Shown here: piece by piece, positions 56,632 through 64,000 of the stretch
How positions within the stretch are numbered: the stretch's first letter is position 1
Layout of the letters: the number at the start of each line of letters is the position of its first letter
NCBI RefSeq assembly: GCF_000518985.1
Contig: NZ_JAEQ01000005.1
Location: 168,277-232,276, forward strand
Direction: 5' to 3'
DNA: 64,000 nucleotides
Source of the DNA: Chelativorans sp. J32
GTDB taxonomy: Bacteria > Pseudomonadota > Alphaproteobacteria > Rhizobiales > Rhizobiaceae
Made by a program: the position numbers and the translations under genes
Notes under the pieces: generated by a model
Told to the model about the DNA's origin: nothing
Seen by the model: the letters and a program-made list of their open reading frames with translations, nothing else
The model's database searches: none

Positions 56632-57278
56632 GCGTTTCCGTTTGCAAAGAAGTCGGCGACGAGAAGTGCCCGGCCTCGTTCGAGCACCACGGCAAGCTCG
56701 CCGCGCACGACGTTCGAAAGGATAAGGGAGGATCCGAAGGGAACTTCAACCGAATGGAGCGGCCACTTGGCGCCCTCCACCGTGAGGCCCGAAAGTTCGG
56801 TAAAGGCGAGAATGCTGAACAGCGTGCCGTCCGGATAGCCGAAAGTGTAGCGCTTCGCGTTGAGCAGCGGTGTCCCTTCCTGGCTCCCGCTTGTCAGAAG
56901 GGTAGTCACGCCCTCTTCCGCAAGCTTCACCGCCAGGGCGAGATGCAGATATGCGTGATCCGGCCGCATGCCCCCGAACGCGCCGACAAGCACCAGCGAG
57001 GTCGCGCCGAGATCAAGGGCTGTTTCTATCGCGAGTTCGCCGTCGGTCTTGTTCTTGTCGGCGGGATAGACTTCGCGAGCGACGTCGGAGAACTCCGCGC
57101 CATCCTCCTCGACCGAGGATGAGTCGAAGTCGCCCACCCAGAGCTCCGGCCGCACACCAAGCGGTTTTGCGTGGCGCATTCCCGAATCGGCGGCGATCAC
57201 ACGCGCCCCGGCCAAACGGTCGCGAAGTTGCGGGGTGGGACGAATATCGCCGCCCAACAGGATGACAAATCGGCTCAT
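56628..57278 (-). CDS. thiN: Thiamine diphosphokinase
   Basis: The 216-residue enzyme phosphorylates thiamine to the diphosphate. The family motifs are GGDIRPTP, the acidic WVGDFDSS, the NKTDGELAIE segment and the C-terminal SNVVRGELAVVLERG. ATG at 57278. It overlaps the downstream ABC-F gene by four bases. No TPP riboswitch is seen before it, so it is probably not thiamine-controlled in the usual way. Confidence 0.93.
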   Translation of the reverse strand: MSRFVILLGGDIRPTPQLRDRLAGARVIAADSGMRHAKPLGVRPELWVGDFDSSSVEEDGAEFSDVAREVYPADKNKTDGELAIETALDLGATSLVLVGAFGGMRPDHAYLHLALAVKLAEEGVTTLLTSGSQEGTPLLNAKRYTFGYPDGTLFSILAFTELSGLTVEGAKWPLHSVEVPFGSSLILSNVVRGELAVVLERGRALLVADFFANGNA

Positions 57279-57322
57279 GAGCCGGGCCTTACCACGCGCG
57301 CCATTTCCAGCGAAAGCACCTC

Positions 57323-58330
57323 TCAGGCAACATCGAGCACGATCTTGCCGATATGGCTGCTCTCCTCCATTCGCTCATGCGCCCGCCAAGCTTCGCGCAG
57401 GGGAAAGATCGTATCCATCACGGGCGCAATCTTCCGCGCCGCAAGCAGAGGCCACACTTTCGCTTCGAGTTCAGCCGCTATGTGCGCCTTGAACTCGACG
57501 CTGCGCGGGCGAAGTGTCGATCCGGTATGGGTAAGGCGCTTTACCATGAGCTTGGAGAAATCCACCTCCGTCTTCGATCCGCTCAGGAACGCGATCTGCA
57601 CGATGCGCCCGTCCATGGCCGCGGCCGCATAGTTGCGATCGACATAGCCGCCGCCCACCATGTCCAGGATGACATCCGCGCCGCGACCTTCGGTCGCCTC
57701 CTTTACGGCCAACACGAAATCCTCCTCGCGGTAGTTCACCGCTCGAGCCGCACCCAATCTGATGCAGGCCTCGCATTTTTCCGCCGAACCGGCGGTTGCG
57801 ATCACCGTCGCTCCGAACTGGCTGGCCAACTGGATCGCGGTCGTGCCAATGCCGGACGACCCGCCATGGACCAGAAGCGTCTCGCCGGATTGGAGGCCAC
57901 CCCGCTCAAAAACATTGTGCCAGACGGTAAAGAACGTCTCAGGGAGGGCAGCCGCCTCGGTGAAGGTGAACCCATGCGGGATGGGCAGCGCGTTGGTTCC
58001 ATGGACAAGGCAGTATTCCGCATAGCCGCCGCCCGGCGTTAGCGCGGTAACTTCATCGCCGATGCGCCAGCGTTCCACGCCTTCGCCAATAGCCGCAACG
58101 ATACCGGAGACTTCCAGGCCGGGCAGATCGGAAGCGCCCGGTGGAGGAGGATATGTCCCTTTTCGTTGCGCCACATCTGGCCGGTTCACGCCAGCAGCCT
58201 TGACCTGGATCAGGATCTCGCCATTGCCGGGCTTGGGCACTGGCCGCTCTTCGGGTTTCAGCACCATCGGGCCGCCATGCTCGATGATGGCAACCGCCAT
58301 CATCTTTTCAGGGATGTCGTTCGACGTCAT
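57323..58330 (-). CDS. NAD(P)H-quinone oxidoreductase (zinc-free MDR family)
   Basis: The 335-residue protein is a medium-chain reductase with a Rossmann loop GGSSGIGTTAIQLASQFGA and no zinc cysteines, as in Qor/PIG3. Members reduce quinones by one electron steps with NADPH. PEERPVPKPGNGEILIQVKAAGVNRPD is the usual start of the catalytic domain. ATG at 58330 has AAGG 8 bases upstream. It is leftward and likely co-transcribed with thiN or alone. Confidence 0.92.
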   Translation of the reverse strand: MTSNDIPEKMMAVAIIEHGGPMVLKPEERPVPKPGNGEILIQVKAAGVNRPDVAQRKGTYPPPPGASDLPGLEVSGIVAAIGEGVERWRIGDEVTALTPGGGYAEYCLVHGTNALPIPHGFTFTEAAALPETFFTVWHNVFERGGLQSGETLLVHGGSSGIGTTAIQLASQFGATVIATAGSAEKCEACIRLGAARAVNYREEDFVLAVKEATEGRGADVILDMVGGGYVDRNYAAAAMDGRIVQIAFLSGSKTEVDFSKLMVKRLTHTGSTLRPRSVEFKAHIAAELEAKVWPLLAARKIAPVMDTIFPLREAWRAHERMEESSHIGKIVLDVA

Positions 58331-58447
58331 AGCAAAGCCTTCTTTCTGCAATCTTCCTCACTGCGCCGGCAGGAATGCATTGCCTCGCTCCCAGCCGGTT
58401 ATGTATTGTCGTCTTGCGCTTGCGGCAAAGAATTGCGGATGGGGATT

Positions 58448-58633
58448 ATGGACGAGGATGCGGTGGCACGGCCACCCCAATACACAATCGGCCAAGATCT
58501 TTCGACCTTTTCAGTTGAGGAGCTAAAGCGGACGATCGGCCTGCTCCGCGACGAGATCGCGCGGTTGGAACAGGAGCTGAGCTCGAAGGATTCCACGAAA
58601 GCCGCGGCCGAAGCGCTTTTCCGCCGCAGCTGA
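58448..58633 (+). CDS. DUF1192 domain-containing protein
   Basis: The 61-residue frame starts MDEDAVARPPQY and contains IGQDLSTFSVEELKRTIGLL followed by a coiled coil (RDEIARLEQELSSKDSTKAAAEALF). That is the DUF1192 pattern, a small alphaproteobacterial family of unknown role. ATG at 58439 is an in-frame alternative. It is divergent from the quinone oxidoreductase gene. Confidence 0.88.
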   Translation: MDEDAVARPPQYTIGQDLSTFSVEELKRTIGLLRDEIARLEQELSSKDSTKAAAEALFRRS

Positions 58634-58693
58634 CCGGCTGTTCATTCATCCGGGGCCGCATGGCGGCAGCCGGCCTGAGAAAGGCACTCACAT

Positions 58694-59983
58694 ATGCTTT
58701 CCTCCGTCGGATCGATTGTTGCCCTGCTCTTGGGAACCGCATTTCTCTTGAGCGGCTCCGGGCTCTTCGGCCTTCTCATTCCACTGCGCGGCCAGTACGA
58801 AGGTTTTTCCACCACTGCGCTGGGCTTTCTCGGCACCTGCTGGGCCGGCGGGTTCATTGCCGGATGCTATCTTGGGCCCCGGCTCGTCCGCCGCGTCGGA
58901 CATGTACGCGCCTTCGGTGCTTTTGCCGCGACCGGGGCGATCGTATCGCTCGTCAACGGCATCTGGATCAACGAGATCGTCTGGTTCATCCTGCGCGCCT
59001 TCACCGGCTTCACGATGGCCGGCGCGTTCATGGTGATCGAGAGCTGGCTGAACGAACGCTCGACCAATGAAACCCGCGGAAGGATCTTCGGCCTCTACAT
59101 GATGGTCACCTACGCCTCCATCATGGCGGGGCAGATGGTGGTGACGCTCGGGGACGTGACGACCCCGATCCTCTTTATGCTCACCGGTATTCTCTTCTGC
59201 CTGGCGCTGCTGCCGACTGCGATTTCCACCGCCGTGACGCCGGCGCCCTTGGCAGATGTGAAGATCGACTTCCGAAATCTCTATGCCAACTCGCCGGTGG
59301 CCGTCTTCGGATGCCTGCTCGTCGGCATCTCCAATGGCGCTTGGGGAACATTGGGAGCTGTCTACGGGGCCGAGGTCGGCATCTCCACCTTCCAGATAGC
59401 CGTCATGATGAGCGTCGCAGTGGTTGCCGGCGCAGTTGCACAGGTGCCGATCGGCCGAATCTCGGACCATACGGACCGCCGGTTTGTACTTGCGGGCTGC
59501 TCGCTCGGTGCGGCTCTAATTGGCCTTGCAATTTTCGTGACCGCTCCGCGCATCGGCGGCGTCATCATCACGATGACGGGTCTCTACGGCTTGCTTGCCT
59601 ATGTTCTTTATCCGATTTCCGTCGCGCATGCGAACGACCATGCCTCGGCGAACGATTTCGTGAAAGTCTCGAGCGGTTTGCTGCTTCTCTACGGAATCGG
59701 CACCATGGCCGGGCCAATCTTCGCCGGGCTGTTCATGCAGTGGCTGCGTCCGGAAAGCCTCTTCCTCGCCACCGCGGGTGCCCATCTGGGCATCACGATT
59801 TACGCGCTCGTTCGGATTTCGCGGCGTGCGCCGGTGCCCGTGCAGGAGAAGGAAACCTTCCAGACGATCCCGGCTGCCCAGCCCGCTGCCACACCTCAAA
59901 GCGTGATGCTCGATCCCAGAGCCGATGCCGGCGAGGAGCAAGCGGAAGAGGCAGAAAACGAAAAAGTGGAAACTGCCGCGTAA
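58694..59983 (+). CDS. MFS transporter, YcaD-like
   Basis: The 429-residue protein has twelve helices and the MFS loop LGPRLVRRVGHVRAFGAFAATGA between helices 2 and 3. The pattern FMVIESWLNERSTNETRGRIFGLYMMVTYASIMAGQ is typical of YcaD and related proteins. The last 40 residues form a charged Glu/Ala-rich tail (EEQAEEAENEK). Cargo is unknown. ATG at 58694 has AAAGG about 10 bases upstream. Confidence 0.87.
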   Translation: MLSSVGSIVALLLGTAFLLSGSGLFGLLIPLRGQYEGFSTTALGFLGTCWAGGFIAGCYLGPRLVRRVGHVRAFGAFAATGAIVSLVNGIWINEIVWFILRAFTGFTMAGAFMVIESWLNERSTNETRGRIFGLYMMVTYASIMAGQMVVTLGDVTTPILFMLTGILFCLALLPTAISTAVTPAPLADVKIDFRNLYANSPVAVFGCLLVGISNGAWGTLGAVYGAEVGISTFQIAVMMSVAVVAGAVAQVPIGRISDHTDRRFVLAGCSLGAALIGLAIFVTAPRIGGVIITMTGLYGLLAYVLYPISVAHANDHASANDFVKVSSGLLLLYGIGTMAGPIFAGLFMQWLRPESLFLATAGAHLGITIYALVRISRRAPVPVQEKETFQTIPAAQPAATPQSVMLDPRADAGEEQAEEAENEKVETAA

Positions 59984-60024
59984 GGCGCGAGTCCTACGGG
60001 TTGATCCTGGAGAGATTCTTCGAG

Positions 60025-60055
60025 CTTCCTGGCGCGTTGGTCAAACGCCAGGAAG
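60025..60055. terminator. Stem-loop between the MFS gene and the DUF465 gene
   Basis: CTTCCTGGCG (60025-60034) pairs perfectly with CGCCAGGAAG (60046-60055) around an 11-base loop. It lies between convergent genes and has no clear T-run. Confidence 0.5.
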
Positions 60056-60091
60056 AGAAGTTATCCCGAACCTTGATATCGGCTCAGCAAA

Positions 60092-60271
60092 TCAGTGCCT
60101 GGTCTGAAGGTCCCTGAGTCTTTCCATCTCGTCTTTTATGGCCAGCTTGCGTCTCTTCAGCTTCGCGATCTCCAGCGGATCGACGGAGGGATGCGTCATC
60201 GCATCGTCGATTTCACGCTGCAGGTCGACATGCTTACGCTGAAGCTCGGCAAGATGGGTTTCAAGCGACAT
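60092..60271 (-). CDS. DUF465 (YdcH-like) small protein, copy 1
   Basis: A 59-residue frame starts MSLETHLAELQRKHVDLQ and runs as an antiparallel coiled coil with VDPLEIAKLKRRKLAIKDEM, the DUF465 signature. AAGGAGG lies 7 bases before the ATG, a strong site. It is divergent from a related gene 226 bases away. The family is widespread and of unknown function. Confidence 0.9.
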   Translation of the reverse strand: MSLETHLAELQRKHVDLQREIDDAMTHPSVDPLEIAKLKRRKLAIKDEMERLRDLQTRH

Positions 60272-60497
60272 GGGTGCCTCCTTCCTTGGTTCCTGGTGAA
60301 CCGCCCGGAATGCTCCCGCCCTTGTTCCATGACGGTACGATGACAGTCTGCCACCAATGGCGCCGGATGTCGAATGTTAAAGGGTAGCATTTATCCACTC
60401 CCTGAAATGTGATAGAGAGAGGGGGTGCCTGTTCCGGTTTGGGACGGCACCGGCGCTCTGCGCCGTATCCCTGCCGGAGTCAAAACAGATCGTGAGA

Positions 60498-60701
60498 ATG
60501 TCGGAACAGGAACAGGCTGAGATTCGCCTTGAATTCGCCCGTCTGAAGCAGGACCACGCCGATTTCGATGCGGCGATTAACGCGATGATCGCCTCCGGCT
60601 GCGATCCCCTGCAGATCCAGCGCATGAAGAAGAAGAAGCTCGCGCTGAGAGATCGCATTCAACAGCTCGAAGACAAGATCATTCCAGACATCATCGCATG
60701 A
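60498..60701 (+). CDS. DUF465 (YdcH-like) small protein, copy 2
   Basis: The 67-residue protein contains SGCDPLQIQRMKKKKLALRDRIQQLEDKI, aligned with the same helix pair as the gene at 60092. The two differ in the N-terminal helix. A GTG at 60492 is an alternative start, and neither start has a strong ribosome site. It lies just before purE on the same strand. Confidence 0.87.
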   Translation: MSEQEQAEIRLEFARLKQDHADFDAAINAMIASGCDPLQIQRMKKKKLALRDRIQQLEDKIIPDIIA

Positions 60702-60765
60702 AGTTCCGCTTTCCCGGCGCCGCACTGGGGGCTAGAGAGCTGACTTCAAATCAAGGGAATTCTGC

Positions 60766-61263
60766 ATGGATCGGCAGCAGACTGATGTCGCAATCATCAT
60801 GGGAAGCCAATCGGACTGGGAAACGATGCGGCATGCAGCGGACACGCTCGACGCGCTCGAGATCTCCAAGGACGTGCGGATCGTTTCCGCGCACCGCACA
60901 CCCGAGCGCCTCTACGAATTCGCTAAGGGCGCCAAGGCCGCTGGCTTTAAGGCCATCATCGCCGGTGCCGGCGGCGCCGCGCACCTGCCGGGCATGACGG
61001 CGGCGCTGACACCATTGCCTGTTTTCGGCGTGCCGGTGGAATCGAAGGCGTTATCGGGCCAGGATTCGCTTCTTTCCATCGTCCAGATGCCTGCGGGAAT
61101 TCCGGTAGGTACTTTGGCCATCGGCCGGTCTGGCGCGGTAAACGCGGCGCTTCTGGCGGCCGCAGTCCTGGCGCTTTCCGATGATGCGCTCGCCGGGCGG
61201 CTCGAAGCCTGGCGTGCGCGCCAGACCGCCGAAGTTGCCGAGCACCCGAAGGACAACGCATGA
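60766..61263 (+). CDS. purE: N5-carboxyaminoimidazole ribonucleotide mutase
   Basis: The 165-residue enzyme rearranges N5-CAIR to CAIR in purine synthesis. [10 protein letters not shown] near residue 11, SAHRTPERL and [12 protein letters not shown] are the family motifs. ATG at 60766. Its stop overlaps the purK start in ATGA, which couples the two consecutive steps. Confidence 0.96.
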   Translation: MDRQQTDVAIIMGSQSDWETMRHAADTLDALEISKDVRIVSAHRTPERLYEFAKGAKAAGFKAIIAGAGGAAHLPGMTAALTPLPVFGVPVESKALSGQDSLLSIVQMPAGIPVGTLAIGRSGAVNAALLAAAVLALSDDALAGRLEAWRARQTAEVAEHPKDNA

Positions 61264-62354
61264 ACCAGCCGCTCGCGCCAGGCGCCACGATCGGTATTGT
61301 CGGCGGCGGCCAGCTCGGGCGGATGCTCGCAATGGCCGCTGCGCGCCTCGGATACCACACGGTGGTGCTGGAGCCTGATAAGGCCTGTCCTGCGGCAGAG
61401 GTCGTCGGCCATCACATCGTTGCGTCCTACGACGACGGCAGGGCTTTGGAACAACTCGCAAAGCTCAGTGACGTGGTCACTTACGAATTCGAGAATGTGC
61501 CCGTGATGGCCGCGCGATCCCTCGCCGACCGCGTTCCGCTCCATCCTTCCGCCGAAGCGCTGGAGGCCGCACAGGATCGCTTGTCCGAGAAGATCTTCCT
61601 CAACACGATCGGTATCCCAACCGCTCCCTTTGTGTCCGTCGATAACGAAGGCGACTTGGCGCAGGGGCTCGTGCGGTTCGGCGGCAACGGCGTGCTCAAG
61701 ACAAGGCGCCTGGGCTACGACGGCAAGGGACAGCGCGTGTTCCGACAGGCCCGCCCGGGGGATGCCGGGGGTGTGGTGGCCGCCATGGGGGCTGTGCCTC
61801 TCATTCTCGAGGGACTTGTCGCCTTCGAGCGGGAAATTTCCATCATCGCCGCGCGGGGGCTCGATGGGACGCTGGCCGCATACGACCCCGCAGAAAACAT
61901 CCACCGGAACGGCATTCTCTTTCAATCAACCGTTCCTGCCGCGATCACGGACGAAACGGCTGATGCGGCTAGGGAGGCGGCTTACGCCATCCTTTCAGCG
62001 CTGGACTATATCGGCGTGATCGGGGTCGAATTCTTCGTACTCCCGGACGGCTCCTTGCTCGTCAACGAGATCGCTCCGCGCGTGCATAATTCGGGCCACT
62101 GGACGGAGGCCGCCTGCGCGATTTCCCAGTTCGAGCAGCATATCCGAGCCATTGCCGGACTCCCGCTGGGCAGCACGGCACGCCATTCCGATTGCACGAT
62201 GGAAAACCTCATCGGCTCCGACCAGGATCGCGCGCCCGCTTTACTCGCCGAGGCCGATCTCATGCTTCAGCTCTACGGAAAGGCGGAAGCGAGACCGGGT
62301 CGCAAGATGGGCCATTTCACGCGTATCCGGCCACGCGGCGACCAAATCGGCTAA
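61260..62354 (+). CDS. purK: N5-carboxyaminoimidazole ribonucleotide synthase
   Basis: The 364-residue ATP-grasp enzyme carboxylates AIR with ATP and bicarbonate, giving the substrate of Pur[14 protein letters not shown] is the N-terminal motif, and [16 protein letters not shown] carries the metal ligands. ATG at 61260 overlaps purE by four bases. Confidence 0.96.
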   Translation: MNQPLAPGATIGIVGGGQLGRMLAMAAARLGYHTVVLEPDKACPAAEVVGHHIVASYDDGRALEQLAKLSDVVTYEFENVPVMAARSLADRVPLHPSAEALEAAQDRLSEKIFLNTIGIPTAPFVSVDNEGDLAQGLVRFGGNGVLKTRRLGYDGKGQRVFRQARPGDAGGVVAAMGAVPLILEGLVAFEREISIIAARGLDGTLAAYDPAENIHRNGILFQSTVPAAITDETADAAREAAYAILSALDYIGVIGVEFFVLPDGSLLVNEIAPRVHNSGHWTEAACAISQFEQHIRAIAGLPLGSTARHSDCTMENLIGSDQDRAPALLAEADLMLQLYGKAEARPGRKMGHFTRIRPRGDQIG

Positions 62355-62401
62355 GACGCACTCGGCGCCAGAAGCGTGCCTGGCCAGCGAAGCGCCCGTA
62401 T

Positions 62402-63718
62402 TTATGAGCCCGCCTTATTAAGAAAGGCGGCAAACTGGTCGTCCGGAACAAAGGAGCCACCCGTCGTCCAGAGAATGTGCGTCGCGTTGGCGAGATTCTC
62501 CCCCAGGCCCATTTCTTTGCAAAACGCCCTGCCCTCGGCATGGCTGACGATAAAGCCGGGTCCGGCGAATGCGGCGGTCGCGGAGGGCTCGAGCCGCAGG
62601 CCCAGGATGGAGTGGGCAAGTTGCAGCCAGCGGAACAGATCCTCGTCCGAAACGGTGAAAACGCCAGCGAGCATGTTGCGCATAACGGTTGCCACGAAGG
62701 CGGACATGCGCGCGACAGCCATGCCGTCGGCCTCCGTCTTGTTGGTAAGACCGACATCGTACACGGAAACCAGTTCTTCCGAACCGCTCATCATATGCAC
62801 GAGCGCACAAGGGGATTGGACAGGTTCGACAAAGAAGCAATGAACATTGTCGCCGAACACGGTCTTGGCGCCAAAAGTGACGCCGCCCGGAGCGCCACCT
62901 ATTCCGCAGGGCAGATAGAGGAACAGGGGGTGCTCTGCATCGACCTGGACCCCGCGAGCGCGCAGCTGTTCCTTTAGTTCCAGGGCGGCGGCGCTATAGC
63001 CGAAAAACAGGTGCTGCGATTGTTCGTCGTCGACGAAATAGATCGACGGGTCCTGCTCGGCGGCAAGCCGCGCATTCTCGACGGCGGTCGTGTAATCGGC
63101 CTGGTGCTTGACGACGTCTACTCCCAGCCGCGTCAGGCGGTCGACCTTCCAGGTCTTCGCATCCGATGACATATGCACCGTCGCCTTAAAGCCCAGGGCG
63201 CGGGCTGCCACGCCGACGCTTAAGCCAAGATTGCCGGTGCTTCCCACCGCGATCGTGTGACGCGAGAACAGGGCACGTGCATCATCTTCCGCCAAACGTC
63301 TTATGTCATCGCCTTGCTTGAGAAGACCTTCCTTTCTTGCCAATTGCTCGGCGAAGACGAAGACCTCATACACACCGCCACGTGCCTTGATCGATCCTGC
63401 GACCGGGAGGTCCCCGTCAGCCTTGATGAACTGACGGCCGAACTCTTCTCCGCCATAACCGAGAGCTGCGGACAGGCCTTGCAATTCGATCAGTTCGGAG
63501 CGGATCCGGCCGCCGCTGGCCTTCAACTCGGGAAAGCAAATTTCGAGGAGCGGGGCGAACCTTTCCCAATTCTGCTGCGCCTCGAGAACTTGAGCCGCAC
63601 GCACCGGCAGCGCGGGATCCTCGACTGCGCCCGGACGATAGGCGGGGTTCGTCCAAAGCGTAGGACGGGCAGCGAGCACATCGGCGCGGGCCGGAATGTC
63701 TGGCAACTGAATGGTCAT
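62402..63718 (-). CDS. dsdA: D-serine ammonia-lyase
   Basis: The 438-residue PLP enzyme converts D-serine to pyruvate and ammonia. The PLP lysine is Lys111 in AGSIKARGG, the phosphate loop is GSTGNLGLSVG and the C-terminal site is GGSFVPD. Length and motifs match DsdA. ATG at 63718. It follows a D-amino-acid dehydrogenase gene after 60 bases on the same strand, so the two probably degrade D-amino acids together. Confidence 0.94.
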   Translation of the reverse strand: MTIQLPDIPARADVLAARPTLWTNPAYRPGAVEDPALPVRAAQVLEAQQNWERFAPLLEICFPELKASGGRIRSELIELQGLSAALGYGGEEFGRQFIKADGDLPVAGSIKARGGVYEVFVFAEQLARKEGLLKQGDDIRRLAEDDARALFSRHTIAVGSTGNLGLSVGVAARALGFKATVHMSSDAKTWKVDRLTRLGVDVVKHQADYTTAVENARLAAEQDPSIYFVDDEQSQHLFFGYSAAALELKEQLRARGVQVDAEHPLFLYLPCGIGGAPGGVTFGAKTVFGDNVHCFFVEPVQSPCALVHMMSGSEELVSVYDVGLTNKTEADGMAVARMSAFVATVMRNMLAGVFTVSDEDLFRWLQLAHSILGLRLEPSATAAFAGPGFIVSHAEGRAFCKEMGLGENLANATHILWTTGGSFVPDDQFAAFLNKAGS

Positions 63719-63778
63719 GTGGACAACACGCCGTCAGCGCCCTCCTTCGAAAATAACCGAATCATGCGGCTTCTCCCT

Positions 63779-64000
63779 TCAAACATATCTTGCGATGGCG
63801 AGATCCGTCGCATCGATGTCGGGTTTGCGGCCGCTGACGAGATCGCTGATGAGGCGCGCCGAGCCGGCGCTCATCGTCCATCCGAGCGTGCCATGGCCGG
63901 TGTTGAGGAAGAGGCCTTCGATTTTCGTCGGGCCGATGACCGGCGTCCCGTCCGGCGTCATCGGTCTCAGCCCCGACCAGAAGGAGGCCTTTGCGGCATC
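63779..64000 (-). CDS. dadA: D-amino acid dehydrogenase, C-terminal part
   Basis: The frame runs off the window end; only its last 73 residues are present, from [19 protein letters not shown] to the stop at 63779. The [23 protein letters not shown] segment is the FAD-binding end of DadA-type enzymes, which oxidise D-alanine and similar amino acids in the membrane. It lies just upstream of dsdA. Confidence 0.88.
   Translation of the reverse strand, partial: DAAKASFWSGLRPMTPDGTPVIGPTKIEGLFLNTGHGTLGWTMSAGSARLISDLVSGRKPDIDATDLAIARYV

Noticed and set aside
57279..57322. TPP riboswitch before thiN
   Set aside because: The 44-base gap is too short and lacks the conserved TPP-box sequence.

Overview
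The window looks like a chromosomal segment of a high-GC alphaproteobacterium of the order Hyphomicrobiales (Rhizobiales), probably close to Phyllobacteriaceae/Brucellaceae. The evidence is the gene content: an Omp19-type lipoprotein, GapR (DUF2312), CarD next to an RpoH-type sigma factor, a divergent phaR / phaAB locus, a five-gene ccmABCDG cluster beside acnA, and the TCA run mdh-sucCD-sucAB-lpd. Nearly everything is core housekeeping. I see no prophage, insertion sequence, CRISPR array or toxin-antitoxin pair. The species assignment is inference from gene families only.

Layout. 1-4 kb: the end of an FtsX-like permease gene, a Bax-inhibitor-1 protein, an acetyltransferase, DUF2794, a candidate small RNA with its own terminator, and a Tat-exported DUF1223 protein. 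4-13.4 kb: acnA, divergent from ccmABCDG (haem export and cytochrome c maturation), then typA, a metallo-beta-lactamase hydrolase and gapR. 13.4-18.7 kb: a large autotransporter, an MFS exporter and a DUF2188 gene. 18.9-22.3 kb: tRNA-Ala(CGC), yggT, and the PHB locus (phaR against phaAB). 22.3-22.9 kb: a gene-free region rich in GANTC sites with one perfect DnaA box. 22.9-28.8 kb: a Suv3-like helicase, an Hsp15-like S4 protein, fdxA, carD and rpoH. 28.9-33.1 kb: leuB, a DUF6644/DUF6152 pair, asd behind a possible Thr/Lys leader peptide, and DUF1761. 33.2-40.7 kb: an XRE regulator with a SulP permease, the leftward group dapF-mtaB-ftsY-yciB, a DUF1328 microprotein and omp19. 40.7-51.1 kb: zapE and then mdh-sucC-sucD-sucA-sucB-lpd, which completes 2-oxoglutarate to succinate and malate to oxaloacetate. 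51.3-58.3 kb, leftward: a Thr/Pro/Gly-rich membrane protein, a TraB/GumN protein, xerC, DUF2066, an ABC-F ATPase overlapping thiN, and a quinone oxidoreductase. 58.4-64 kb: DUF1192, a YcaD-like MFS, two small DUF465 proteins, purE-purK, and a D-amino-acid pair dsdA/dadA cut by the window end.

How it works together. The window joins central carbon flow (aconitase, 2-oxoglutarate dehydrogenase, succinyl-CoA synthetase, malate dehydrogenase) with carbon storage (PHB), amino-acid synthesis (leuB, asd, dapF), purine synthesis, cytochrome c maturation, membrane protein targeting (ftsY) and cell division or chromosome upkeep (zapE, yciB, xerC, gapR).

The least explained signals are non-coding or very small: the GANTC/DnaA-box region at 22.4-22.8 kb, the leader-peptide candidate before asd at 31.3 kb, the structured RNA candidate at 2.9-3.1 kb, and a near-perfect palindrome over the probable -35 box of the mdh-suc operon at 41.9 kb. 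No clearly new multi-gene system was found.
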